Shown here one piece after another: positions 1-7,710 of a stretch of DNA of 64,000 nucleotides. The notes beneath the pieces were generated by a model. It was not told the origin of the DNA. It searched no databases and saw only the letters and a program-made list of their open reading frames with translations. Source of the DNA: Pseudomonas thivervalensis (GTDB taxonomy: Bacteria > Pseudomonadota > Gammaproteobacteria > Pseudomonadales > Pseudomonadaceae). A program made the position numbers and the translations under genes. The DNA lies in contig NZ_LHVE01000020.1 of assembly GCF_001269655.1 (NCBI RefSeq), positions 784,050 to 848,049 of the forward strand, given 5' to 3'. Numbering within the stretch: the first letter of the stretch is position 1; each line of letters begins with the position of its first letter.

Positions 1-39
1 GTCTTCCCTATTTCATTGCCTTTGTTTCCTGGAGTTGTC

Positions 40-690
40 ATGAACACCGCCGCATTGCGCGAGCAGATCCAAAAAGCCCAACAACACGAAGCCGAGACCG
101 GCCAATTGACCCGTCAGCTGGAGGCCCAGTTACCGCATCTGCATGCCGCGATCCAATTGCCAGACATCGACGCGAAGGGCGTCATGACCCGTTTTGTCAC
201 CGCTTACATCGAGCAAGTGCCGGACCTGCTGGACGCCGCCAACGAGGTGGCCCGCGAAGCCGGGATCGAATCGCAGATCAAGCCCGTGCTGAAAATCGCC
301 GAACAGTTTTTCCTGCAGCCACCGAAGTTGATGGAGGGCCACGTGGGCCTGGACAGCCTGCTGGACGAGGCCTACCTGGCCCACCGGTTGGTGGAGGAGG
401 TGAACGATTTGTACATCAAGCACTTCAGCCAGCCGCTGATCCCGCTGGACATGACGGTCGCCAACCTGATCGCTCACCACCTGATCGGCGAACCGTTCGC
501 CAACCAGCTGGACGAAGCCGTGCATCACGCCGTGGATGAAATGCTCGACGAAGACAGCTTTGCGCTGGAGTCGGTGGAGTCTTACCGGGAGAAACTCGGC
601 AGCCCGGACACGGGCGCGGCCTGGAAGCGCTGGCCTTGCCTGTCGCGCCAGTTGGGCGTTGGGCTGGAGCTGGATCAGCCGGCGGCTTGA
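40..690 (+). CDS. conserved hypothetical protein (216 aa)
   Basis: I do not recognise a domain. The protein is mostly charged and helical, has no signal peptide or membrane segment, and is rich in Glu/Gln near the N-terminus (a possible short coiled coil around residues 5-35). The ATG at 40 is chosen over an upstream in-frame start because GGAG lies 5 bases before it. The end is followed by a REP doublet and the converging SulP gene. Probably cytoplasmic. The ORF has normal Pseudomonas codon use, so it is very likely a real gene, but no function can be given. Confidence 0.75.
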   Translation: MNTAALREQIQKAQQHEAETGQLTRQLEAQLPHLHAAIQLPDIDAKGVMTRFVTAYIEQVPDLLDAANEVAREAGIESQIKPVLKIAEQFFLQPPKLMEGHVGLDSLLDEAYLAHRLVEEVNDLYIKHFSQPLIPLDMTVANLIAHHLIGEPFANQLDEAVHHAVDEMLDEDSFALESVESYREKLGSPDTGAAWKRWPCLSRQLGVGLELDQPAA

Positions 691-750
691 TCCTGCTGAA
701 ACACACAACCCCTGAGGGTGTTCACAATCATTGTGTTCACCGCAAAATCC

Positions 751-840
751 TGTGGGAGCGAGCCTGCTCGCGATAGCGGTTGGACATTCAACATTGATGT
801 CGACTGATCCACCGCCATCGCGAGCAGGCTCGCTCCCACA
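751..840. repeat. REP doublet, class A
   Basis: Two inverted copies of a palindromic unit beginning TGTGGGAGCGAGCCTGCTCG and ending CTCGCTCCCACA face each other across about 40 bases. The same unit recurs at 20976, 29517, 32508 and 42992. It sits between the 3' ends of two convergent genes, a usual location for REP elements. Confidence 0.9.
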
Positions 841-851
841 AGGGCTGTGGA

Positions 852-2381
852 TTACCCCGCCGCTGCACCCACCCCTACGGTAGTCCGCAACCGCCCTTCC
901 AACCGGCGCTTGAGCCCGCGGGATTCGATCAGCAGCTTCGACCCCTTGCTGGCATTCGCCCGGCCCCATTCTTCCAGCAACTCCAGGCACGAGTGATCGA
1001 TGTAGCTCAGGTTATTGAGCGGCACATGCACGGTCGCGCCCGTCGGGATGGTGCCCAGCACTTGGGTCAGCGCCGGCACTTTGAGGAAGGTGGCGGCCCC
1101 GACCAGTCGCAGTTCCATCTCGCCTTCCTGGGGCAGGTCGATCAGGCTGATTTTCAGGCGCGAGGCTTTCCAGGCCAGTTTCACCAGGGTCAGGCCGAAG
1201 CCGATCAGCACACCCGTCAGCAGGTCGGTGAAGATGATCGCCAGCGCCGTCGCGGCGTAGGTAAACATCGGCATCCGGCCATAACGGCCCAGGCTTCGAA
1301 ACGCCTTGAGGTCCACCAGTTTGAAACCGGTGTAGACCAGCACACCCGCCAGGCTCGCCACCGGAATGCTTTGCAGCACGCTGGACAGCAACAGCACGAA
1401 CAGCAGCAACCACAGGCCGTGGAAAATCGTCGACATCCGCGTGGTGGCGCCGGCCTGGACGTTGGCTGAGCTGCGCACGATCACCCCGGTCATTGGCAAG
1501 GCGCCGAGCAGGCCGCAGAGCATGTTGCCGATGCCTTGCGCCGACAGTTCCCGGTCGAAGTCCGCACGCTCGCCGCTGTGCATGCGATCCACGGCGGCTG
1601 CCGACAACAAGGTTTCGGCGCTGGCGATGAAGGCGACCGCGAACGCGGCGATCAGCAGCGTCGGATCAGCCAGGTTCAGCAGGTCCGCCGGGCGCAGCCA
1701 ATCAATGGCTTCGGCCAGGTTCTCCGGAACCTCCACGCGCTTGACCTGCAAGGCCAGCATCAGGCTGGCGACGGTCGCCAGGCCCACACCCAGCAAGGCG
1801 CCCGGAATGAAGCGCAGGCTGTGGGGGCGAAGCTTTTCCCACAGCCACATCACCGCAATCGTCGACAGACCGAGCAGGCCGGCCTGCCAGCCGAAGGACG
1901 GCAATGCCTGGGCCACTGCCGCCGGGAACGCCGCCAGGTTATCCAGCCCTGACGGCTTGGGCGCGGCGTCGAGCATGACATGGACCTGGGACAACACGAT
2001 CAGCACGCCGATACCGGCGAGCATCCCGTACACCACGGCAGGTGCGGTGACCCGGAACCAGCAGCCCAGGCGAAAGCGCCCGGCCAGCAATTGCAGGAGA
2101 CCGGCCAGCAACAGGATTGGCCCGAGCATGGCCACGCCATGCTGGCGCACCAATTCGAAGACCAACACCGCCAACCCGGCGGCCGGGCCGCTGACTTGCA
2201 GCTTCGAGCCGGCCAGGAAACCGACTACCAGACCACCGATGATGCCGGTAATCAGGCCCTTGGCCGGTGGCAGGCCGGAGGCGATGGCAATGCCCATGCA
2301 CAGGGGCAGCGCCACCAGGAACACAACCACCGAAGCCAATAGCTCCCGTGGCAGAACAGCTTTTAGTTGAGCAGCACGCAT
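852..2381 (-). CDS. SulP family anion transporter with C-terminal STAS domain
   Basis: A 509-residue inner-membrane carrier of the SulP (SLC26) family. Residues ~10-400 carry the hydrophobic segments, including the conserved early stretch ALPLCMGIAIASG and the QVSGPAAGL motif. Residues ~415-500 form a STAS domain containing LSYIDHSCLELLEEW. GGGAGAG precedes the ATG. It lies 91 bases downstream of a beta-carbonic anhydrase on the same strand. Family members move sulfate, bicarbonate or other anions. The carbonic anhydrase neighbour makes bicarbonate the most likely substrate, which is an inference from context only. Confidence 0.88.
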   Translation of the reverse strand: MRAAQLKAVLPRELLASVVVFLVALPLCMGIAIASGLPPAKGLITGIIGGLVVGFLAGSKLQVSGPAAGLAVLVFELVRQHGVAMLGPILLLAGLLQLLAGRFRLGCWFRVTAPAVVYGMLAGIGVLIVLSQVHVMLDAAPKPSGLDNLAAFPAAVAQALPSFGWQAGLLGLSTIAVMWLWEKLRPHSLRFIPGALLGVGLATVASLMLALQVKRVEVPENLAEAIDWLRPADLLNLADPTLLIAAFAVAFIASAETLLSAAAVDRMHSGERADFDRELSAQGIGNMLCGLLGALPMTGVIVRSSANVQAGATTRMSTIFHGLWLLLFVLLLSSVLQSIPVASLAGVLVYTGFKLVDLKAFRSLGRYGRMPMFTYAATALAIIFTDLLTGVLIGFGLTLVKLAWKASRLKISLIDLPQEGEMELRLVGAATFLKVPALTQVLGTIPTGATVHVPLNNLSYIDHSCLELLEEWGRANASKGSKLLIESRGLKRRLEGRLRTTVGVGAAAG

Positions 2382-2472
2382 GGCGACTCTCCCGAAGTTT
2401 CTTCAGGCATGGCGAGGCCCTACCGCGCAAATAGCGGTAAGGCTTGAACCACACAAGGATGATTAGGAGTGG

Positions 2473-3204
2473 TTAGAAGCGCGCTTTGGGCGTCGCCACC
2501 GGTATCGGATGGCTGCCATCGAGCGGCAGGAAACGTCCCTGGTCCGCGTCAAAGGCTTTGATCTCGCTGGTCTCGATGTTGTACACCCAGCCATGGATGA
2601 ACAACTGACCGCTGGCCATGCGCGATGCGACCGAGGGATGCGTTCGCAAGTGCTGCAACTGCGCGATCACGTTCTCTTCGGTGAGGATGGGCATGGTCTG
2701 TTTTTCATCGCCGCACGGACAGTTGTCGTGGACCATGGTCTTGGCCACTTCGGCGTGGCGCAGCCAGGCTTTTACCGTGGGCATTTTTTCCAGGGTGTCC
2801 GGGTTCAGCACGGCACGCATGGCGCCACAGTCGGAATGGCCACAGACAATGATGTGCTGCACACCGAGGGCCAGCACGGCGTATTCGATGGCGGTGGAGA
2901 CGCCGCCGTTCATCTGCCCATAAGGTGGAACGACGTTGCCGACGTTACGGGTCACGAACAGGTCGCCGGGGGAGCTATGGGTGATCAACTCGGGCACGAT
3001 GCGCGAATCGGCGCAGGTGATGAACATCGCCCGGGGCGCCTGGGCGGTGGCGAGTTTCTTGAAGAGTTCTTCCTGCTGGGGAAAGATCTCGTGATGGAAA
3101 TGCAAAAAGCCGTCAACAATATGCTGCAGCGCTGCATCGGCGGTTTCCGCCACAGGTTGGGCTGAAGCCGACGCAGCCAACGGCTGTTTATCCTTGTCAC
3201 TCAT
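2473..3204 (-). CDS. can: beta-class carbonic anhydrase
   Basis: Reversible hydration of CO2 to bicarbonate. The zinc site is complete: Cys64 and the Asp66/Arg68 dyad in CADSR, then His123 and Cys126 in CGHSDCGAM. At 243 residues it is longer than the ~220 of E. coli Can because of an Ala-rich N-terminal extension of about 20 residues, which does not look like a signal peptide. GAGGA precedes the ATG. It is probably the first gene of a two-gene unit with the SulP transporter, suggesting coupled hydration and anion transport. The gene symbol follows E. coli usage. Confidence 0.93.
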   Translation of the reverse strand: MSDKDKQPLAASASAQPVAETADAALQHIVDGFLHFHHEIFPQQEELFKKLATAQAPRAMFITCADSRIVPELITHSSPGDLFVTRNVGNVVPPYGQMNGGVSTAIEYAVLALGVQHIIVCGHSDCGAMRAVLNPDTLEKMPTVKAWLRHAEVAKTMVHDNCPCGDEKQTMPILTEENVIAQLQHLRTHPSVASRMASGQLFIHGWVYNIETSEIKAFDADQGRFLPLDGSHPIPVATPKARF

Positions 3205-3403
3205 GATTCATCCTCTTTTGACGGTATGACGCCAGTGGCTAAAACATCCAGGTCGACATCTTCGACCCGTCAGTCACTCGCTGAACAAGGTAGCGGCCGA
3301 AACTTAACTCAAACTGAAATCGAAGGCTCTAGGACAACGATTCCAGAGGTGGCGAAACACTGGCGCAGCTCATGTCCAGTGGCCTTTCCAGAGTCAACTT
3401 TAA

Positions 3404-4462
3404 TCAAATCAACGACATCTGTCGGCCCGGCGGACAGAAGGCATCGCAATCGAGATTGTAGCCGTCGCGGCGCTCCAGCCCCAGGCGCTTGAGTGCCTTG
3501 GCAAATCGCTGGGCCAGCAAGTCGGCGAACGGACCTTCGCCGCGCATTCGCGCCCCGAAGCGGCTGTCGTACAGTTCGCCACCGCGGCTCTGGCGCACCA
3601 GGCTCAGCACATGGGCGGCGCGTTGCGGGTAGTGCGCCTGCAGCCACTCCTCGAACAGCGGCGCGACTTCCAGCGGCAGGCGCAGCATGACGTAGGCGGC
3701 ATTCTGCGCGCCGGCGGCGTGGGCTTCGGCCAGCAGGCTTTCGATCTCGCTGTCGTTGATCATCGGGATCATCGGTGCGCAGAGCACACCCACGTTGATG
3801 CCTGCCTCACGCATGACCTTGATCGCCCGCAATCGCGCCTTGGGCGCCGCCGCGCGGGGCTCGAGGATACGCTTGAGCTCATCGTCCAGGGTGGTGAGGC
3901 TGATCATTACATGCACCAGGCGTTGCTGCGCCAGCTCGGTTAGCAAGTCCAGGTCGCGCAGGATCAGCGAGCCCTTGGTGACGATGGTCACCGGATGCCG
4001 ATAACGCAGCAGCACTTCGAGGATCCGGCGGGTTATCCGTTGTTCGCGTTCGATAGGCTGATAGGGGTCGGTGTTGGACCCCAGTGCGATCGGCGCGCAT
4101 TGATAGCCGCGGCGGGACAATTGCTCTTCCAGCACGTCGGCGGCATTGGTCTTGGCGATCAGCTTCGTTTCGAAATCCAGCCCTGGCGACAGGTCCCAAT
4201 AGGCATGGCTGGGCCGCGCATAGCAGTAGATGCAACCGTGTTCGCAGCCTCGGTACGGGTTGATCGAGCGGTCGAACGGGATATCGGATGAGGTGTTGCG
4301 GGTAATGATGGTCTTCGCCGTTTCGATGCGCACTTCGGTGCCCTGGGTCGGCGGGACTTCCTGATACCAGCCGTCATCTTCGACCACCGAGCGACTCGGG
4401 GCGAAGCGGTTGTGCGGGTTGGCGGCGGTGCCGCGGCCGCGCGGTGGAAGGGAGGCTGGCAT
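3404..4462 (-). CDS. PA0069-type radical SAM protein, SOS-linked
   Basis: A 352-residue radical SAM enzyme. The [4Fe-4S]/SAM motif is CEHGCIYCYARP (Cys-x3-Cys-x2-Cys) around residues 74-84. The C-terminus has a further pair of cysteines (DCDAFCPPG). It belongs to the family named after P. aeruginosa PA0069, loosely similar to spore photoproduct lyase; the substrate is unknown. GGAG lies 7 bases before the ATG. A perfect LexA-type palindrome sits 16 bases upstream and overlaps the probable -10 element, so expression should rise with DNA damage. A repair role is an inference from that control, not from the sequence. Confidence 0.88.
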   Translation of the reverse strand: MPASLPPRGRGTAANPHNRFAPSRSVVEDDGWYQEVPPTQGTEVRIETAKTIITRNTSSDIPFDRSINPYRGCEHGCIYCYARPSHAYWDLSPGLDFETKLIAKTNAADVLEEQLSRRGYQCAPIALGSNTDPYQPIEREQRITRRILEVLLRYRHPVTIVTKGSLILRDLDLLTELAQQRLVHVMISLTTLDDELKRILEPRAAAPKARLRAIKVMREAGINVGVLCAPMIPMINDSEIESLLAEAHAAGAQNAAYVMLRLPLEVAPLFEEWLQAHYPQRAAHVLSLVRQSRGGELYDSRFGARMRGEGPFADLLAQRFAKALKRLGLERRDGYNLDCDAFCPPGRQMSLI

Positions 4463-4478
4463 GGGAGTACTCCGTAGG

Positions 4479-4494
4479 CTGTATGTACATACAG
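4479..4494 (-). promoter_or_regulatory. LexA (SOS) box before the radical SAM gene
   Basis: A perfect 16-base palindrome, CTGTATGTACATACAG, fits the CTG-N10-CAG SOS operator. On the minus strand a TTAATC -35 (4514-4509) is spaced 17 bases from a TATGTA -10 (4491-4486), which lies inside the box. LexA bound here would block RNA polymerase. Confidence 0.88.
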
Positions 4495-4644
4495 TATTCG
4501 CTGTGTTCGATTAAGGCCAGTGCCATTCGGCAGCGCAAATAGCGGATCAACCTTCACAACGCTTTGACGTTCCGCTCACGGGCTTTTAACCGGAGCGAGC
4601 CGACACTCCATCTCCCGTATCCCTTCGTTCTCGGTCGTCCGTGC

Positions 4645-5325
4645 ATGCTCAAGCTCTGTTCCCGTTCACTGCTTTGCCTGGTCCTGCTCATCGGGCTGGC
4701 CGAGGCGCCCGCCCAAGCGGCCGATTCCACTGAGGCGAGGCCCGCTGAGTGGGCGCAGCCAGTGGGTAAGCAATACAACCTCTACCAGATGTCGCCGACG
4801 CTCTACCGCAGCTCGCTACCGGACGGCGGCGCGGTGCCCTTGCTGACCAAGCTCCGGATCGGCACGGTCATCACCTTCCTGCCGGAGTCGGACCAGCGCT
4901 GGTTGTCCGCCCCCGGCATCGAGCAGGTGCAATTGCCCTATCGCACCAATCACGTCGACGACAGCGACATCCTCAGGGCCCTGCGCGCTGTCCAGGCGGC
5001 CGAAACCAAGGGGCCGGTGTTGATGCACTGCAAGCATGGCTCGGACCGCACCGGGTTGGTGGCCGCCATGTACCGGGTGGTGGTCCAGGGCTGGAGCAAA
5101 GAGGACGCGCTGAACGAAATGACCGAAGGTGGCTTCGGTGACAGCCATCACTTCAAGGACGGGGTGCGCTACATGATGCAGGCCGATGTCGACAAACTCC
5201 GCGTGGCGTTGGCGAACGGTGATTGCAGCACCAGTGTGTTTGCCCTTTGCTCCCTGAAAAGTTGGGTCAACTCGACCACCATGGCCCATCACCTGGACCC
5301 TCAGGCGGTGCTTCCCGAGCGATGA
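4645..5325 (+). CDS. exported dual-specificity/tyrosine phosphatase-like protein
   Basis: A 226-residue protein with a signal peptide (residues 1-26, hydrophobic LLCLVLLIGLAEAPAQAA) and a cysteine-phosphatase domain. The P-loop is HCKHGSDRTG, with catalytic Cys129 and Arg135; the general acid is probably one of the Asp residues around 104-107. Such periplasmic phosphatases act on phosphotyrosine, phosphoinositide or other phospho-substrates; the target here is unknown. ATG 4645 is preferred because it begins the signal peptide, though its ribosome site is weak and an in-frame ATG lies at 4564. Its last 25 bases overlap the 3' end of the convergent M3 peptidase gene. Confidence 0.8.
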   Translation: MLKLCSRSLLCLVLLIGLAEAPAQAADSTEARPAEWAQPVGKQYNLYQMSPTLYRSSLPDGGAVPLLTKLRIGTVITFLPESDQRWLSAPGIEQVQLPYRTNHVDDSDILRALRAVQAAETKGPVLMHCKHGSDRTGLVAAMYRVVVQGWSKEDALNEMTEGGFGDSHHFKDGVRYMMQADVDKLRVALANGDCSTSVFALCSLKSWVNSTTMAHHLDPQAVLPER

Positions 5326-7316
5326 TCGTCATGCGCGAGAAACGCCTGGATCGATTCCGCCAGCGGTCGCGAGTCGCCCGGCCCGAAAATCATCTCGCGC
5401 AGCGCCCGCCCGGTTGCTGGATTGAACAGCCCGTCGCGTTCGAACTTCTGGAACACGTTTCTGGCCAGTTCTTTCGACCAGGCATAGGCATAGATTCCGG
5501 CCCCATAGCCAGTCACCAGATAGTCCAGGCCATTGGGCCAGCGCTCGTTTGCGGATACCGGCAGATGCCCTATTTGCACGCTGACATGATCGAACACCTG
5601 CTGGGCGGTGCGTCCGTCGTCGTGGCTGCGGTGCAATTCCATGTCGAACAGCGCATCGCGCAAGAACAGTGCGGTGTCCCAACTGGTCTGGGTATTGAGG
5701 TAAAGCAGCAACTGATCGGCGATGTTGTCCGGCAGGGGCTCGCCGGTCTGGTGATGTTTCGCTACACGGAGCAGGCAGGGCTTGGTAAAGCACCATTGCT
5801 CGAACAGTACCCCGGCAAACTCGGCGGTATCCCGGGAAAGCTCGGTGATGCCCGAAACGTCGCGGTATTCGGCCTGGGTCAAGACGTGATGCAGGCAGTG
5901 GCCGAACTCATGGAAAAGGATTCGCAATTGCCGATGATCCAGCAACACGGGATTTGTACCTGAGCCGCGCGGCAACCAGCCATGTAAAACGGCGATAGGG
6001 TGACGCGGTCGGCCTTCGGCGGTGATGCGGCGGTTGCGCAGGGTGGTGGTGTTGGGAAAACCGTCCTGGTGCGCCACTTCAAACGGGTCAAAATAGAGGT
6101 AGCCAAGGGTCTCGTCCCGTTCGCGAACTTCAAAAAGCCGCACGTCTGGGTGCCAGGTCGCCACATCCCGGCGTTCAACGATGTCCACGCCGAACAGGTC
6201 CTTGGCGATCAACAGCAGCTGTGAAAACGTCGATTCCAGCGCAAACCAGGCGCTGGCGGCCTGTTCTGAAACTCCTGCCGTTTGCCGCCGCAGCTTTTCG
6301 GCCAGGTATTGATAGTCCCAAGGCTGCAGCCCGCTGAAACCTTGCGTTACGGCAAAGGCCTCCAGTCGCTGGGCGTCCCGAGTAAAGACCTGGCGCTGCC
6401 GTGCGAGCCGCTCGTGCAGGAACGCCATGACCTGTTCCGGCGATTCAGCCTGCTCTGGCTCGATGGCCATTTGCGCGTAATTCGAATAGCCCAATAACGC
6501 GGCGTACTGGTGACGATCCCTGAGCAATTGCGCGAGCACTTCGCCGTTGTCGAACACGCCGGCCAGTGGCCCTTGATCCGATGCCCGTGTGCTGTAGGCG
6601 ACATACATCTGTCGGCGCAAGAGGCGATCGTCAGCGTAGCGGGTGACGACGCGAAACGATTCCTCATTGAGCGTCAGCAACCAGCCGTTGCGCCCGGCTT
6701 CACGGGCCTGGTCGGCCAGGCGTTGTCTGAAAGATGCCGGCAGGCCAATCAAGCGGGCCTCATCGTCAAAGGTCTTGCTCCAGGTTTTATTGGCTTCGTG
6801 CAGGTGTTCCATGAATAGGCTGCGGGCGCCCTGGATACGTAGTTTCACGTCTTGCAGGTCGGCCTGGGCGGTAGCGCCGAAGCCATTGTGGCGAAGCTCC
6901 CGGAGGATCTTTTCCAGCGCTCTTGTTCTCGCCGGTGAGAAATGCCGGGCGATCTGGCTGTTCGCCAAGCGCTGGTAGAGGTGAAACAGTTCGGGGTTTT
7001 GCCTCAGCGACCGTTGGTAATCGTGAAGTCGTTCGCGACAGTCGAGCGACGCCTGTGTCCAGGCGTCGCCTGTCCGGGTCAAGGTCAGCCGCTCCAGCAC
7101 ATAGCCGAAGCTCTTCAAGCGGGCGTGGATTTCGTCCATCGCCAGCACGAGGTCGTCCCAGGTGGGAAACGGTGTCTGGGTCTTGATGATCTCGGCCACT
7201 TGAGCGCGGCTCTCGGCAATGATCTGGTCGAGGGCGGGTGAGAAGTGCCTGGCTTGGATCTGGGAAAAGGGCGGCAGGTCATGGGCCTGCAACAGCGGAT
7301 TGTCATCGGCGGGCAT
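5301..7316 (-). CDS. M3 family metallopeptidase, paralogue of PrlC
   Basis: A 671-residue thimet-oligopeptidase-type zinc peptidase. The zinc motif is LFHEFGHCLHH (HExxH), followed by TAEFAGVLFEQW, which supplies the third-ligand Glu region. It is a divergent copy of prlC, which lies just upstream on the same strand: both begin NPLLQ..DLPPF and share LVLAMDE. Likely cytoplasmic degradation of short peptides. No signal peptide. All active-site residues are kept, so it is not a decaying duplicate. It is separated from yheV by 115 bases and may form one unit with prlC-yheV. Confidence 0.87.
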   Translation of the reverse strand: MPADDNPLLQAHDLPPFSQIQARHFSPALDQIIAESRAQVAEIIKTQTPFPTWDDLVLAMDEIHARLKSFGYVLERLTLTRTGDAWTQASLDCRERLHDYQRSLRQNPELFHLYQRLANSQIARHFSPARTRALEKILRELRHNGFGATAQADLQDVKLRIQGARSLFMEHLHEANKTWSKTFDDEARLIGLPASFRQRLADQAREAGRNGWLLTLNEESFRVVTRYADDRLLRRQMYVAYSTRASDQGPLAGVFDNGEVLAQLLRDRHQYAALLGYSNYAQMAIEPEQAESPEQVMAFLHERLARQRQVFTRDAQRLEAFAVTQGFSGLQPWDYQYLAEKLRRQTAGVSEQAASAWFALESTFSQLLLIAKDLFGVDIVERRDVATWHPDVRLFEVRERDETLGYLYFDPFEVAHQDGFPNTTTLRNRRITAEGRPRHPIAVLHGWLPRGSGTNPVLLDHRQLRILFHEFGHCLHHVLTQAEYRDVSGITELSRDTAEFAGVLFEQWCFTKPCLLRVAKHHQTGEPLPDNIADQLLLYLNTQTSWDTALFLRDALFDMELHRSHDDGRTAQQVFDHVSVQIGHLPVSANERWPNGLDYLVTGYGAGIYAYAWSKELARNVFQKFERDGLFNPATGRALREMIFGPGDSRPLAESIQAFLAHDDHRSGSTA

Positions 7317-7431
7317 CGGAAGCCTTCCATGGACTGAACGGGATGAACAGTCTGGGCAGGCCGGGGGACGGCATGGCGGTATATATGTATCGCTTCCGGG
7401 CCGTGGGGCCCGGAAGGTGATACTGGATCAT

Positions 7432-7710
7432 TCAGTCGGTTTTTTTCTTCAACTTGGGGTTGGGGAAAAACTGCACCGCCTGGACCTTGGCGTCCGGCGC
7501 CTTGAGCGCCGAGGTGTTGACCCGGGTGCCCAATTCCTTGGGCACCGACAGGCCTTGCTCGTTGAGCGTGTCGGAATAACCGCAGGCCACGCACTCGCGG
7601 TGCGGCACGCCGTCTTCGTTCCACATCATCAACTTGTCCGGTTCGCTGCAGGCCGGGCAGACCGCCCCGGCGATAAAGCGTCGCTTGGTAATCACAGGCC
7701 CCTCACTCAT
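7432..7710 (-). CDS. yheV: YheV family zinc-ribbon protein
   Basis: A 92-residue protein with two cysteine pairs, CPAC and CVACGY, forming a zinc ribbon at residues ~18-46, and a basic C-terminus (PNPKLKKKTD). Its ATG overlaps the prlC stop codon by four bases (ATGA), so translation is probably coupled. The molecular role of YheV is not established; a nucleic-acid or protein-binding accessory role is plausible. Confidence 0.88.
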   Translation of the reverse strand: MSEGPVITKRRFIAGAVCPACSEPDKLMMWNEDGVPHRECVACGYSDTLNEQGLSVPKELGTRVNTSALKAPDAKVQAVQFFPNPKLKKKTD

